Source of the DNA: Lycium barbarum
Lineage: Eukaryota > Streptophyta > Magnoliopsida > Solanales > Solanaceae
Direction of reading: 5' to 3'
Length of the DNA stretch: 64,000 nucleotides
NCBI RefSeq assembly: GCF_019175385.1
Contig: NC_083348.1
Coordinates: 50,366,950-50,430,949, forward strand
Under the pieces are notes generated by a model that was not told where the DNA came from, did no database searches, and was given only the letters and a program-made list of their open reading frames with translations. Every line of letters begins with the position of its first letter. Positions within the stretch are counted from its first letter, which is position 1. The translations under genes were made by a program, and so were the position numbers. Positions 9,922-22,484 of the stretch are shown here, piece by piece.

Positions 9922-12900
9922 TGTTATGGCCCGCATTTTGAACGTTTGAATATTTCAAAGTCGTCGCGAAAAGTCAAGGACGAAAACCTTTTCAAATATT
10001 ACATTAATGCACAAGTCGTTAGGAATACTATTTATGACCATTATTAGTATGAAAATATTGTGAGAGGCTAAGGGCAAGAAGAGAAATTGCAAAACGATCA
10101 ATAGAAACAATGTGGAAGGTTAGGGGTAAAATGGTCATATTGAGAAAAGTGGAGGGACGAAATGGGAATTTCACAAAAAATTCATGAAGGTTCAAAGGGC
10201 CACATTGGCCATGTGTTGGAGAACATAGGGGTCAAAGTGCACATGGCAAGACTTGATTCATCTTTTAATTCAAGGAAAATTTCAAGAAAATTAAAGAATC
10301 TTCTAGAAAGGGGGGCATGTGCCCCTCACATGCTTGAATTATATGTATATATATATGAGTGCCTAATTAATTCAAGACATGAGAAAAGAAGAGAAAACAA
10401 AAAAAAAATAGGGTGAGGGTTCGGCTCGACCAGCCCCTCTATTTTGTTAATCAAGGATCATTTTCTTTTGGTTTTCTTGGTAAGTGGAAGGTGCTTGTTA
10501 ACATGGTGGAGTTGTTGGAAGAAGTAGAACACTTATATGGATGGTTTATGAGTTTTAACCAAGTGGAAAAGTTGAAGAATGAAGGTAAAGAACTAACCCT
10601 CTTTTATGTGTTATGAATGTTGTTGAAGTGTTGTAGTATGTAAAAATGAGTGAAATTTGTGAAATATGTGGGCGTTGATGTGTGGCCGTGTGTATGGATA
10701 GTTGCAAGGCAATGATTCAATTGTTTTATTTAGTATTGTGATTGTTGTTTGTGTTATGGGTGATTTGTGTATGTTGTAGAATGGAGGAATGGATGGAATG
10801 CATGAAAATGTGTATGTAGTGTTGAGGCCGTGTGTGATGTTGTTTATTGAAGGAAGGATGAATTAATTTTATTTAGTATATTAGTTGTGTCGTTGTGGAT
10901 TTTATAACGCAAAAAGAAGTTTAATGATTCAAAGTTGAGATTATAGTAGTTTATGGTTTGTTGTGGAAACTAATGTGAGCCAAATATAGTTCTTGTAATT
11001 TTGATAATAATGTGGTAAAAGTATGGTTTGTTGGTATAGATTGTGAAATTTTGGAGAAAGAAATGTGTTGTGATGGTTCCTATGGAAGTTGGAAGATTTT
11101 GGATTCTATGGTGCGTTGTTTGAATTGTTTGACTATTTTGTGGTTTGCCCGAGGCATCTTTGAATCTTGTTCAAATGGTTTATGTTGGTACTTAAACGTA
11201 TGAGCGTGGGTGTTGGGTCGATCGTATGCGGTTGATTGAATGAAAACGAAATAGCGTCGAATGGTATAATAAAGAGTTATTAATGTTAGAATGAGCTTTG
11301 GACCTCTTATTGGTGTTGTTAATATCATTGTTGGTTTGGCCGGGTTACATTCCCGGATGGTTGTTGGTTTGGGGCCGAGCCTTATTCTCGGGATTGGTAC
11401 ACTTACAGAGGAAATGCTGCCGAAATTTCGGTAGCAAAGTGTTTCCTTAAGATTTTAACTCAAAGTATGCTAATGAAAGTTTTGGTAAAAATGACCAATT
11501 CGCAGATTTCGACGAGATTGTGACGTGAATTTGGGATAGCAAAAGGAGCGGAAAGAGGTATGTAAGGCTTCACCCTTCTTTCTATGGCATGTCTTAGTTG
11601 TACTAAGTCGGGTACGAGCCTCGGGGACAACCCTATTCCCCGGAACCCGCACCTAAAGTTTTCTACTTTTTGCTCACTAGAATTGAACTAGAAAGGTGCC
11701 AAATGATGAAAAGACCTCCTAGACCCCTATAACGTGTATAAATGGGACCCGATTACCCTAAGACCCTCACAAGCAACGTTGTGACACGTGACATGCGTAA
11801 ATCGTACACGCTACCTCATCCGGCCAGAGGTGGGCCCGTTACCCCCGGATTTTCCTATAATCCTGGTTAGTTTACTCGAAGTGAGTCCAAAGGGGACTTT
11901 TGATCCCGATCTCCTTACCGAATGATAAGTACTATGACTACTCTTCCGAGAATTTTTCAATGGGGATAATGATAACGACAATGTTAGACAAGAGAATGTG
12001 CTCATGATAAGTACGACCGGAACGATCCTATGACTGAGATTTCTAAACTAAGTATCCACTATGAATATGAAATTGATAGACTAATTTCTAAATCATATTT
12101 ATATTTCCTAGTTATAACTTTATTTTCTAAGACTCCAAGGCTTATAACTGTCATCCATAATGTCCCCGATTTCATTCCGCGGTTACTGTAACACTATTCT
12201 CTATTGATAGTCTCGCCTTAAAATACTTGTTCCTTCAAGGTGAGACAAAGTTATAACTAGCATTCCATAACGTAATCGGAGGTCACCGACCTTACGTCAC
12301 TCCGATGGATATATGATTTTCCTTGGCTCTTGTGTGCTTATATGATATATGTATAATAGACAGGTATATGTGTATGGATATGTATATATAAATAAGATAA
12401 GTAATTGTATATGAGACGTGTATATGTATAACAGATAAGCAAATGTATATGTATATGTGTATGGGGAAAGGGGAAGGGCCACTGTTATATCACCACCTGA
12501 TTCAGCTGGATTCCATCCTGGACGCGGGATGCCCGGACGCGGAATATGGGAGAGCCGTACGCGGCGTCTGTATATATATAATGTATGGTATATGTATGAT
12601 ATGATATGATGGGACACCGTTGGGGAGGGGGTTGGGAGAGCCGATTGTATTCGGCGTCTGTAAATGTGAATAAAAGATACTGTTTACTGAATTGTACTGT
12701 TTTCTGTATACGAGAATGAGGGACACCGTGGGGGTGGAGCCGATTGTATTCGGCGTCTGTAAATGTGAGCAAAAGGTACCGTTACAGAAATGTACTGTTT
12801 TCTGCACACGAGAATAAGTAATATATAAATGTTAATTCCTATGCTTATGAAAAGAAACGTTTCAAAGACGAAAGGACAAGCCTACATGACAGCCGGCCTG

Positions 12901-13485
12901 AAAGGGGGCCTCCCTATGTACAGGTTACTTCCTTGCCTCGTTATATGCCCTGTGACTCCGTGATACTATTAATCATACTCTATGTTACTGCTTGCATTAT
13001 TTTCCATGCCTTACATACTCGGTACACTATTCGTACTGACGTCCCTTCTTGTGGACGCTGCGTTTCATGCCGCGCAGGTCAGCAGACAGGTGGACTTGAT
13101 CTTTAGGAGCTTACCAGCAGTACTATACAGTGCTCCAGTTGTTTCGGAGCCTCACTCCAGCGGTACTATTTTGGGTATGTCTATTCGGGCACGACAGTAT
13201 TCGGCTCTTTCTATGTATAAGTGAACTATGTCTAGAGGCTCGTAGACAGATATGTACAGTCAGTCAGGTACGGTTAGATATATAGTGTCTTGGCATGGTT
13301 GTTGTATAAAAGTGATAACGAAGTTTACTAGTCTATGTTCATAATGACGCCGCTAATGTTAATGTTCAAAAAAACAAAATGGCACTGCTTATACGGCTTG
13401 CTAAGAGATAAAGGTAATATGATAGACAAGGGGTGCTCGGTACAAGTATCGGGTACTCGTCACGGCCCCTAGTCGGGTCGTGACA
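9922..13485 (+). mobile_element. B-family LTR, first copy (3564 bp)
   Basis: Bounded by TGTTATGGCC after a polypurine tract and GTGACA before a PBS; matches 15400-18964 almost base for base. Ordered modules: AAATGCTGCC plus CCGAAATTTCGG near 11411-11431, a segment from TTCGCAG to AG/GTATGTAA at 11558, a ~109 bp duplication at 12612-12815, and TACTGAC to CAG at 13034-13077. The many short open frames are not conserved in a coding manner. Confidence 0.92.
12612..12815 (+). repeat. ~109 bp tandem duplication in B LTR
   Basis: Two units share GGGACACCGT, GATTGTATTCGGCGTCTGTA and a TGTACTGTTTTCTG end. A shortened third echo (CGCGGCGTCTGTATAT) lies just upstream. The other B LTR has the same array at about 18089-18290. 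Confidence 0.8.
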
Positions 13486-13489
13486 GAAG

Positions 13490-13501
13490 TGGTATCAGAG
13501 C
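13490..13501 (+). other. Primer binding site, element B
   Basis: TGGTATCAGAGC four bases after the LTR end. Confidence 0.95.
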
Positions 13502-14169
13502 AGTTCGGTCCTAGGGATTGTCTACGAGCCGTGTCCAGTAGAGTCCTGTTTATGGTGTGTTGCCGGCCACATTTATAAACAGAAGGCTACAGGGCATTTA
13601 GGAATTGTTGACCTTCTTTCTGTCTCAGATCGTGCGATAGAGCCAAGTACTAGGAAATGAGATTTCTGATGTGAGCCTTACATACGACGGAAAAGGTAAG
13701 TGGCGATACGGAAGGTCACAAGGATAAGTACTGACGTATTTGATCTGTTATCTGGAATGAGCAGCTTCGGATGGCCAGAACGTGGCATAGCTGTATGTTC
13801 TGTAAGGTGCCACTAGTATTTGCTGCGTACAGGAGTATGGTATAAGAAAGACAAGGTCAGATGGAGGACTCGAAAAGTTGATAACTAATCTTGCTACAGG
13901 TCACTGTGCAAAAAACGGTGAGTAAGATATTCGAACAGACTGATATCGGGGCATCCATAAAATAATGGCAACGAAGGCGTAACTATTATCATCAGGGGCC
14001 TGGGAACCCAGGATGAAAAGTAATTATACATGGGAGGAAAGATGAGCTCTGAGGCCCAAAAAGGGTAAAGAGGTAATTGTGAAAGAAGAGACGCATTACG
14101 AGGGTGTCCCGGGATCTGTAAGACCTCGACTAGCCTCAAATTATGTAGTAAAGATCATGCGCGGAAGTC

Positions 14170-14271
14170 GACGCGAAAATATCAGCATTAAGGCATCGGA
14201 TCCCAGCAAAGTTTCAAGGTTAAGTGTGCTCAGGTGGGAGCAATCCTAGGATGGGTGACCCCCTGGGAAGT
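14170..14271 (+). pseudogene. 5S rRNA-derived segment in element B
   Basis: Better preserved than in A. It carries ATATCAGCATTAAGGCATCG, then GATCCCAGCAAAGTTTC, GGTTAAGTGTGCTCAGG (box A region) and CCTAGGATGGGTGACC (box C region), ending CCTGGGAAGT, i.e. the 5S order over about 102 bases. A TTTT run at 14271-14274 directly follows. Upstream bases are also homologous to the A copy, so the capture predates the A/B split. Confidence 0.9.
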
Positions 14272-15399
14272 TTTGAAGAAATTCTACATGTTTTGACATA
14301 ACAGACAAATGGAAAATCAGAATAGTCTAAGTGAAACTATAGTATATGGGATGACTGGAAACCTTAAAGAAGATGCGTAGAACGAGGCAGCTCAGCTCGG
14401 TAAAGAGACAAAGAGTACCTCACAGCTCGAGAATTCGGATAGGCTTGAATAGCGTCTGGAAGTGTTTTGTGCATTAGTGGTATTGATCATGTGTGTATGT
14501 GCAGATGAACATGTGTGATATCTCGTGTGTGAAGGTATCAGTGGACGCGTGTGTCCCAACGATCTATGCTACGACAGAAAGAGGGATACCGGAACCTGAA
14601 CGGTAGTGAAACAAATGGTGCAAGCGCCACGAGATAAGCCGCTACTTTCGTTATGGATTAGGGATAGAAAAGTCTGAATATTATGATGTTTGAAGAAGAA
14701 AATGGGTAAGTAGGTGGAAGCTAAGGAGACTAAATATCCGAAAGGAGTGAAGGATAAGAAACATGAATGGGCAAGACCTCCAAAAAGGGGAATCACTGGA
14801 AGAATACGGAATTATCTGAGGTGAAATTGCAAGTATAGGTGTGTAAAAAGAACAAGTGTGGCAACATGAACAAAAGGAAAGTGTGTAAGGATTGAAAACC
14901 AATTTAAACAAGTGAAGCCAACCACGATAAGGAACGTGAAGTAAGAGAAAAGAATGGTTAGGTCCGGTGACGATGATAGGAGACCCCGGCTCTTGAAAGG
15001 ATCAATGGTGGATGGAAAGATATGAGAATGCTGACGAGAATGATGTCGTCGACTGGAAATAAAATGAAGATTTATGGTAAGAAAATTTCGCTATGTCGTG
15101 CACCGAGGCGAAGGAAGGAACTGTTAGCATATAAGGAATCCCCTAAAGGAGGGGGAGACCATATTATCTTAGGACATCAAGGGGTCGCAATATTTTCAAG
15201 TATTGGAAAAAAAAAAAAAAAAAAAAGGAAACCTACGAAGTGAAATGAGGAAGCGCGAGAAGGTCAAGGAGGATAAGATAAAGGGTAAAGAACGGGCATA
15301 AAGAGGAGAGCTTCTACAGGTCGGACCCTCCCGAAATATTATAAAGCCCCATAAGGTCAGTTGAACATTCGACGACGAATGTTCTAAAGGGGGGGAGGA

Positions 15400-18300
15400 T
15401 GTTATGGCCCGCATTTTGAACGTTTGAATATTTCAAAGTCGTCGCGAAAAGTCAAGGACGAAAACCTTTTCAAATAGTACATTAATGCACAAGTCGTTAA
15501 GAATACTATTTATGACCATTATTAGTATGAAAATATTGTGAGAGGCTAAGGGCAAGAAGAGAAATTGCAAAACGATCAATAGAAACAATGTGGAAGGTTA
15601 GGGGTAAAATGGTCATATTAAGAAAAGTGGAGGGACGAAATGGGAATTTCACAAAAAATTCATGAAGGTTCAAAGGGCCACATTGGCCATGTGTTGGAGA
15701 ACATAGGGGTCAAAGTGCACATGGCAAGACTTGATTCATCTTTTAATTCAAGGAAAATTTCAAGAAAATTAAAGAATCTTCTAGAAAGGGGGGCATGTGC
15801 CCCTCACATGCTTGAATTATATGTATATATATATGAGTGCCTAATTAATTCAAGACATGAGAAAAGAAGAGAAAACAAAAAAAAAAATAGGGTGAGGGTT
15901 CGGCTAGGGGCTGGCCGAAACCAGCCCCTCTATTTTGTTCATCAAGGATCATTTTCTTTTGGTTTTCTTGCTAAGTGGAAGGTGCTTGTTAACATGGTGG
16001 AGTTGTTGGAAGAAGTAGAACACTTATATGGATGGTTTATGAGTTTTAACCAAGTGGAAAAGTTGAAGAATGAAGGTAAAAAACTAACCCTCTTTTATGT
16101 GTTATGAATGTTGTTGAAGTGTTGTAGTATGTAAAAATGAGTGAAATTTGTGAAATATGTGGGCGTTGATGTGTGGCCGTGTGTATGGATGGTTGCAAGG
16201 CAATGATTCAATTGTTTTATTTAGTATTGTGATTGTTGTTTGTGTTATGGGTGATTTGTATATGTTGTAGAATGGAGGAATGGATGGAATGCATGAAAAT
16301 GTGTATGTAGTGTTGAGGCCGTGTGTGATGTTGTTTATTGAAGGAAGGATGAATTAATTTTATTTAGTATATTAGTTGTGTCGTTGTGGATTTTATAACG
16401 CAAAAAGAAGTTTAATGATTCAAAGTTGAGATTATAGTAGTTTATGGTTTGTTGTGGAAACTAATGTGAGCCAAATATAGTTCTTGTAATTTTGATAATA
16501 ATGTGGTAAAAGTATGGTTTGTTGGTATAGATTGTGAAATTTTGGAGAAAGAAATGTGTTGTGATGGTTCCTATGAAAGTTGGAAGATTTTGGATTCTAT
16601 GGTGCGTTGTTTGAATTGTTTGACTATTTTGTGGTTTGCCCGAGGCATTTTTGAATCTTGTTCAAATGGTTTATGTTGGTACTTGAACGTTTGAGCGTTG
16701 GTGTTGGGTCGATCGTATGCGGTTGATTGAATGAAAACGAAATAGCGTCGAATGGTATAATAAAGAGTTATTAATGTTAGAATGAGCTTTGGACCTCTTA
16801 TTGGTGTTGTTAATATCATTGTTGGTTTGGCCGGGTTACATTTCCGGATGGTTGTTGATTTGGGGCCGAGCCTTATTCTCGGGATTGGTACACTTACAGA
16901 GGAAATGCTGCCGAAATTTCGGTAGCAAAGTGTTTCCTTATGATTTTAACTCAAAGTATACTAATGAAAGTTTTGGTAAAAATGACCAATTCGCAGATTT
17001 CGACGAGATTGTGACGTGAATTTGGGATAGCAAAAGGAGCGGAAAGAGGTATGTAAGGCTTCACCCTTCTTTCTATGGCATGTCTTAGTTGTACTAAGTC
17101 GGGTACGAGCCTCGGGGACAACCCTATTCCCCGGAACCCGCACCTAAAGTTTTCTACTTTTTGCTCACTAGAATTGAACTAGAAAGGTGCAAAATGATGA
17201 AAAGACCTCCTAGACCCCTATAACGTGTATAAATGGGACCCGATTACCCTAAGACCCTCACAAGCAACGCTGTGACACATGACATGCGTAAATCGTACAC
17301 GCTACCTCATCCAGCCGGAGGTGGGCCCGTTACCCCCGGATTTTCCTATAATCCTGGTTAGTTTACTCGAAGTGAGTCCAAAGGGGACTTTTGATCCCGA
17401 TCTCCTTACCGAATGATAAGTACTATGACTACTCTTCCGAGAATGTTTCAATGGGGATAATGATAACGACAATGTTAGACAAGAGAATGTGCTCATGATA
17501 AGTACGACCGGAACGATCCTATGACTGAGATTTCTAAACTAAGTATCCAATATGAATATGAAATTGATAGACTAATTTCTAAATCGTATTTATATTTCCT
17601 AGTTATAACTTTATTTTCTAAGACTCCAAGGCCTATAACTGTCATCCATAATGTCCCCGATTTCATTCCGCGGTTACTGTAACACTATTCTCCGTTGATA
17701 GTCTCGCCTTAAAATACTTGTTCCTTCAAGGTGAGACAAAGTTATAACTAGCATTCCATAACGTAATCGGAGGTCACCGACCTTACGTCACTCCGATGGA
17801 TATATGATTTTCCTTGGCTCTTGTGTGCTTATATGATATATGTATAATAGACAGGTATATGTGTATGGATATGTATATATAAATAAGATAAGTAATTGTA
17901 TATGAGACATGTATATGTATAACAGATAAGCAAATGTATATGTATATGTGTATGGGGAAAGGGGAAGGGCCACTGTTATATCACCACCTGATTCAGCTGG
18001 ATTCCATCCTGGACGTGGGATGCCCGGACGCGGGATATGGGAGAGCCGTACGCGGCGTCTGTATATATATAATGTATGATATGATATGATGGGACACCGT
18101 TGGGGAGGGGTTTGGGAGAGCCGATTGTATTCGGCGTCTGTAAATGTGAATAAAAGATACTGTTTACTGAATTGTACTGTTTTCTGTATACGAGAATGTG
18201 GGACACCGTGGGGGTGGAGCCAATTGTATTCGGCGTCTGTAAATGTGAGCAAAAGGTACCGTTACCGAAATGTACTGTTTTCTGCACACGAGAATAAGTA

Positions 18301-18964
18301 ATATATAAATGTTAATTCCTATGCTTATGAAAAGAAACGTTTCAAAGACGAAAGGACAAGCCTACATGACAACCGGCCTGAAAGGGGGCCTCCCTATGTA
18401 CAGGTTACTTCCTTGCCTCGTTATATGCCCTGTGACTCTGTGATACTATTAATCGTACTCTATGTTACTGCTTGCATTATTTTCCATGCCTTACATACTC
18501 GGTACACTATTCGTACTGACGTCCCTGCTTGTGGACGCTGCGTTTCATGCCGCGCAGGTCAGCAGACAGGTGGACTTGATCTTTAGGAGCTTACCAGCAG
18601 TACTCTACAGTGCTCCAGTTGTTTCGGAGCCTCACTCCAGCGGTACTATTTTGGGTATGTCTATTCGGGCACGACAGTATTCGGCCCTTTCTATGTATAA
18701 GTGAACTATGTCTAGAGGCTCGTAGATAGATATGTACAGTCAGTCAGGTACGGTTAGATATATAGTGTCTTGGCATGGTTGTTGTATAAAGTGATAACGA
18801 AGTTTACTAGTCTATGTTCATAATGACGCCGCTAATGTTAATGTTCAAAAAAAAAAAATGGCACTGCTTATACGGCTTGCTAAGAGATAAAGGTAATATG
18901 ATAGACAAGGGGTGCTCGGTACAAGTATCGGGTACTCGTCACGGCCCCTAGTTGAGTCGTGACA
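15400..18964 (+). mobile_element. B-family LTR, second copy (3565 bp)
   Basis: 3' LTR of element B, starting TGTTATGGCC and ending GTGACA, with the same internal modules as the first copy (donor-like site 17049, TACTGAC 18514, CAG 18555-18557). It carries about 14 extra bases near 15903 and lacks about 11 near 18080 relative to copy one. No PBS follows: unrelated sequence begins at 18965, so this is the right edge of the A/B chain. Confidence 0.92.
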
Positions 18965-19328
18965 CTAGGCTTCTAGGAGTATGCATTTTGTAGTCTTCTA
19001 TACACCTAGAAGACTACACTTCTATTTATTTCTTTTGACTAGTATATTTTAAGAACCTTATTTAAAGGTGCTTGTAATTGATTTGGAAAAACCTATCTTT
19101 GAATATTGAATATTGAATATTATTGAAACCCTTTAGTCTTGAATGACTAGTGTTAATTTGGTGGACTCCAAATTGTACAACCCCTGTTTGATCTAACAGT
19201 TTGCAAGAGATGGCTATTCTCTTGAGGATTGTTCGAATAGGATAGGTAACTAGGACTAGTTCTTCTAGTTATTGTCCAATTGTTATTCAAATTGTGTCTT
19301 CTTTCTATCTTTGTTATTTTTCTTGCAT
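18965..19328. other. Unassigned AT-rich flank of the A/B chain
   Basis: No open frame or domain is recognised. It holds a perfect 10 bp inverted repeat with a 6 base loop (TAGTCTTCTA TACACC TAGAAGACTA, 18991-19016) and a short GAATATT repeat near 19100. It may be the end of an unrecognised LTR or genuine flank. Confidence 0.4.
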
Positions 19329-20676
19329 CACATACCTTTGACGCTTAATTCGTGACTCGATACGTATATGTTGTCCAAAGTACTGAGGTTAAAACGTTAA
19401 GGACAATGGTTAAGCTACGGAAAGGCTTAAAACGTATTTTCAAGTTAGTAGCTTATTTCTAAAAAATTGAGCGGCATTTCCCTTATATCACTCACTTCCC
19501 TCACATCCAAGCCAACTATACGACAACCAGAACAACATCAAGAACGACACATCCAAACTACCACATCAAGAACTAGTCAAAAATAAGATCCAAGAACACC
19601 TCGAAACAGCCCGCACAGCACTCCAAATCAGTCCACACGTTGCAACATTCAATAATAGTCAACATAATTTCCACGACATATCCAAGTTATTCCTTATAAT
19701 AACATGACCTTATAATAACATGTTCCAAACAGCCCCTCACTACAACAACACAATACATAATCATAACCCTTAATCCTTCAATTCAACAAGAACAGCCCCT
19801 AAATACAATACAACAATGCCCAACGACGTCATGAACATCTAATCCAATTCATATCTCAACAATCTCAAATAAACAACTACAACTTTAAATATCAAGATTC
19901 CTTCACTTTTAAGACGTAATCCATAACAATAATAACAATAACAACAATCAAACCTAATCCACCATTATTAAATTAAGACAACTCCAATTCAGTCCAATTT
20001 ACAATACTAACGAAATCATGCAATTCTCTTATTTCTAATTTCGCCTAATACAAATTAATCTCTCCATTACAGCATCATTAACTCCAATTACATTAAAAGA
20101 AGAAGAAATCTTACCTCAAATTAGTTAGGACAGATCCTACAATTACTTGCATCCAATTCCACCACTTCTTCTTCTTCAATTAAAATCCTAATGTTGCTGC
20201 CCCTTGGAATGTTTAGAACACCTTAGGGAATTAAAATCTTCTTCCTTTTAATTTCTTGAGGCTGGCCGTGAGCTTGGCAGCCATGGTTGTTGCTAATTTT
20301 CTTTCAAGTCAATTCTTGTGAAGATGAAGTTGTGTACTAATGAGTCATCACATGAAATATATATGTAATAAGCCATGTTGACACATTTCCAATATGACAT
20401 GGACCAATCAAATTCGGTCATGTTGTAGTGGGGCCCACTGTACACTAATCAACTTAATTAATCATTAATCCCTACTTAATAATCTGATCATGGCTATTAA
20501 TTAATCCCTAATCTTCACTAATATTTCCACCCTAATTGCAATTAATTAGCAGATCGTGCACTTATTAAAATCGGGATTAAAACGTCCTTGTCTCATATCT
20601 CAAAAATAATCTTGTACTTGAACTTATGTCGATTAGCTTACGAATAACCCAACGCACAAAAATACGGGATATAACA
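19329..20676 (-). mobile_element. Truncated D-family LTR, minus strand
   Basis: The right edge reads CGGGATATAACA, reverse complement of the LTR start TGTTATATCCCG; the body matches the D LTR parts at 53784-54534 and 57402-58137. The end holding the acceptor module and GTGACA terminus is missing, cut just beyond the donor-like site (19334-19335 on the complement). Confidence 0.8.
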
Positions 20677-21603
20677 TTATCATTCTCTAACTCTTCTTGA
20701 CACACTTTTCCTTCTTTCTTAGCTTGTTTCCAAATAATCACATTATTCTAAAATTGGCTCATTGCCCTTTTCCTTTCTTTCCTAACGTTCCCTTCATATC
20801 AACCATAAAGGCCTCTATTCGTATATCCATTCGCTCATTTTCCCCGACTTCTGTATCACATCTCTCTCGACCCATTGCTTTATGGCATCGTAAAGGACTT
20901 CTCATTATCTTCATTCTCGATCTCCTAGTCCTCTAAACACTCAAGCCTCCTCTTATTCTCTTATTGTAGGAGATATATTCATTCCTCTTAGCTACCCTAG
21001 GTCCTTTCCTTATTTACTTGTCGTATCATCTTACTATTTGTCTTTCCTTACCTAAGGTCATCACTTAGTGTCTATGCCATAGACTTGTCATCAATTCCTT
21101 TTCCAATTACCTGTTACTAAACAGCCTTTCGTCGTAACACCTTGCCTTCAAAGTGCACATATACCCAATAGATTTCCTAAAGTTTCAAGAAATTTTGACA
21201 GAGTTTCCCCTATATTCCTTACTATCCCGAACCTGCACACAACCCAGAAAATACATCCAATGCCTCAATGGACCAAATATAAAAGTACATATGATACACA
21301 ACTTAGCCGCACAGGGCTATCAGCATAAAAAGATAGAAAATAGCAATGTTCACATGTATCATATGTTCACCTCACTCATTCTCAAAACTCCAACTTCCCC
21401 TTCTAAACTTTTTGTTACTTAATCCCGTTATTCTTTTCCTTAAACAATTAACAATTAGATTCTGCAATTCGTCGTTAGTACTAGCACAATCGCTTCAGAG
21501 ACTTACTTATAGCATTCTAACATTCATTAAACGGAAAACTTTACCTTATTTTATTAATCACTCTAATCCTGGGATCGCAACAATCGAAGTACTTATCATG
21601 ATT
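20677..21603 (-). mobile_element. Remnant of D/E-type internal region
   Basis: Parts around 21170-21330 match the minus-strand internal regions of E (48660-48810) and D (61650-61790), including the AAATTTTGACAGAGTTTCC block and GCCGCACAGGGCT. The expected polypurine tract beside the LTR is absent, so the junction at 20677 is a deletion. No coding is credible. Confidence 0.55.
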
Positions 21604-21850
21604 CTACTGTGGAGCCTTGGTCTGGATAAATCGATTAAACGGTAACTGGGGAGGTTCTCTCTCTTGTTTTCCATCCGTAGGCTGCTCAGCAGTACCTGTA
21701 TTTCCTACGAACGTACTATTTATACTGGTTCTCCCAGTTTGACCACTATTTTCATTAGAACCCTGCTTTGCAGATACCATCAAACCTGTGTTACTTGGGT
21801 ACCCCATCTGCAAACCCCTCGGCCTCACAGAAGGCCCAGCCTCATCAAAT
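21604..21850 (-). pseudogene. Unrecognised ORF fragment
   Basis: On the minus strand an open frame encodes a Gly/Ser/Pro-rich stretch (for example GPSVRPRGLQMGYPSNTG). Its upstream part, beyond 21850, runs into G-type LTR sequence and is probably not original. I recognise no domain; it may be the N-terminal end of a retrotransposon Gag of another family. Confidence 0.3.
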
Positions 21851-21859
21851 AGATCAACT

Positions 21860-22484
21860 CCATCGAGCTTCATGAAGATGGAGTCTTTGAAGATCATGGG
21901 AGGCCCACATAGGATGGCCTTCAAAATATGGGAAATAGCTTGGATGGAAGGCTTCAAGAACGTCACATTCAAGATATGGAAGATAGCTTGGGAGGCTATT
22001 TGGAGAAGGAGGCTATTCATGCAAAAGGGGCTACTACTTAAATTCAAGCCTTTTCAAGTTTCACTTCCATAGAAGACATCCAAACAAGGCCCTTACTTCA
22101 TTAAGGGTATAGTTGTAATAATGTAGTGTCTTCTTTATTTCATTAGTATAAATAGTAGACTAAACATTTCAATTAGGAGCTTTTTGATGAATTATGAATA
22201 TTTTGAGTGTTTTAGGGTTATCTCTAGAGAGAGAAACTTGTGAGAGACCTTTGGTAGGCTCTTGTTGATTCTTGTGTTGTTGAGAGGTTGGTTGCTTGGG
22301 ATTCGATTCTCTTGAGGTCAACTTAAGAATTTGGTGTTTCTTTTGATGATAATTTAGAGGTCTTAGTTTTATATAACTTTGGTTGCTAAATTGAATCTTA
22401 AGTTGTGTCAAATTATCTATCTTTTTTCTTTTCCTTTTGTTTATCTTCTTAATTTCTTGTTTCCGCGTATCCGTTATTGTATCA
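21860..22484 (+). mobile_element. G-type LTR, 5' end truncated or divergent
   Basis: The 3' two thirds match the G LTRs at 32023-32652 and 53242-53778 (CCAAACAAGGCCCTT, GTATAAATAG, GAGAGAGAAACTTGTGAGAG, GTATCA end), and a PBS follows at 22487. The 5' third is different and the TGATGCAAGC start is not found, so the left border is approximate. Confidence 0.75.

Larger units (their letters stand above)
13486..15399 (+). mobile_element. B-family internal region without gag (1914 bp)
   Basis: It runs from the PBS (13490-13501) through an A-like leader, a gag-less stretch, a 5S-like block (14170-14271), and a tail with hairpin and polypurine tract. No protein domain is recognisable. With two near-identical LTRs it forms a compact non-autonomous element of the LARD type, made of cis signals only. 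Confidence 0.88.

Noticed and set aside
10162..10616. ORFs of 84 and 67 residues in B LTR, fused into one of 155 residues in the second copy (15640-16107)
   Set aside because: Frames change between two near-identical LTRs through indels with no sign of protein-level constraint; no domain recognised.
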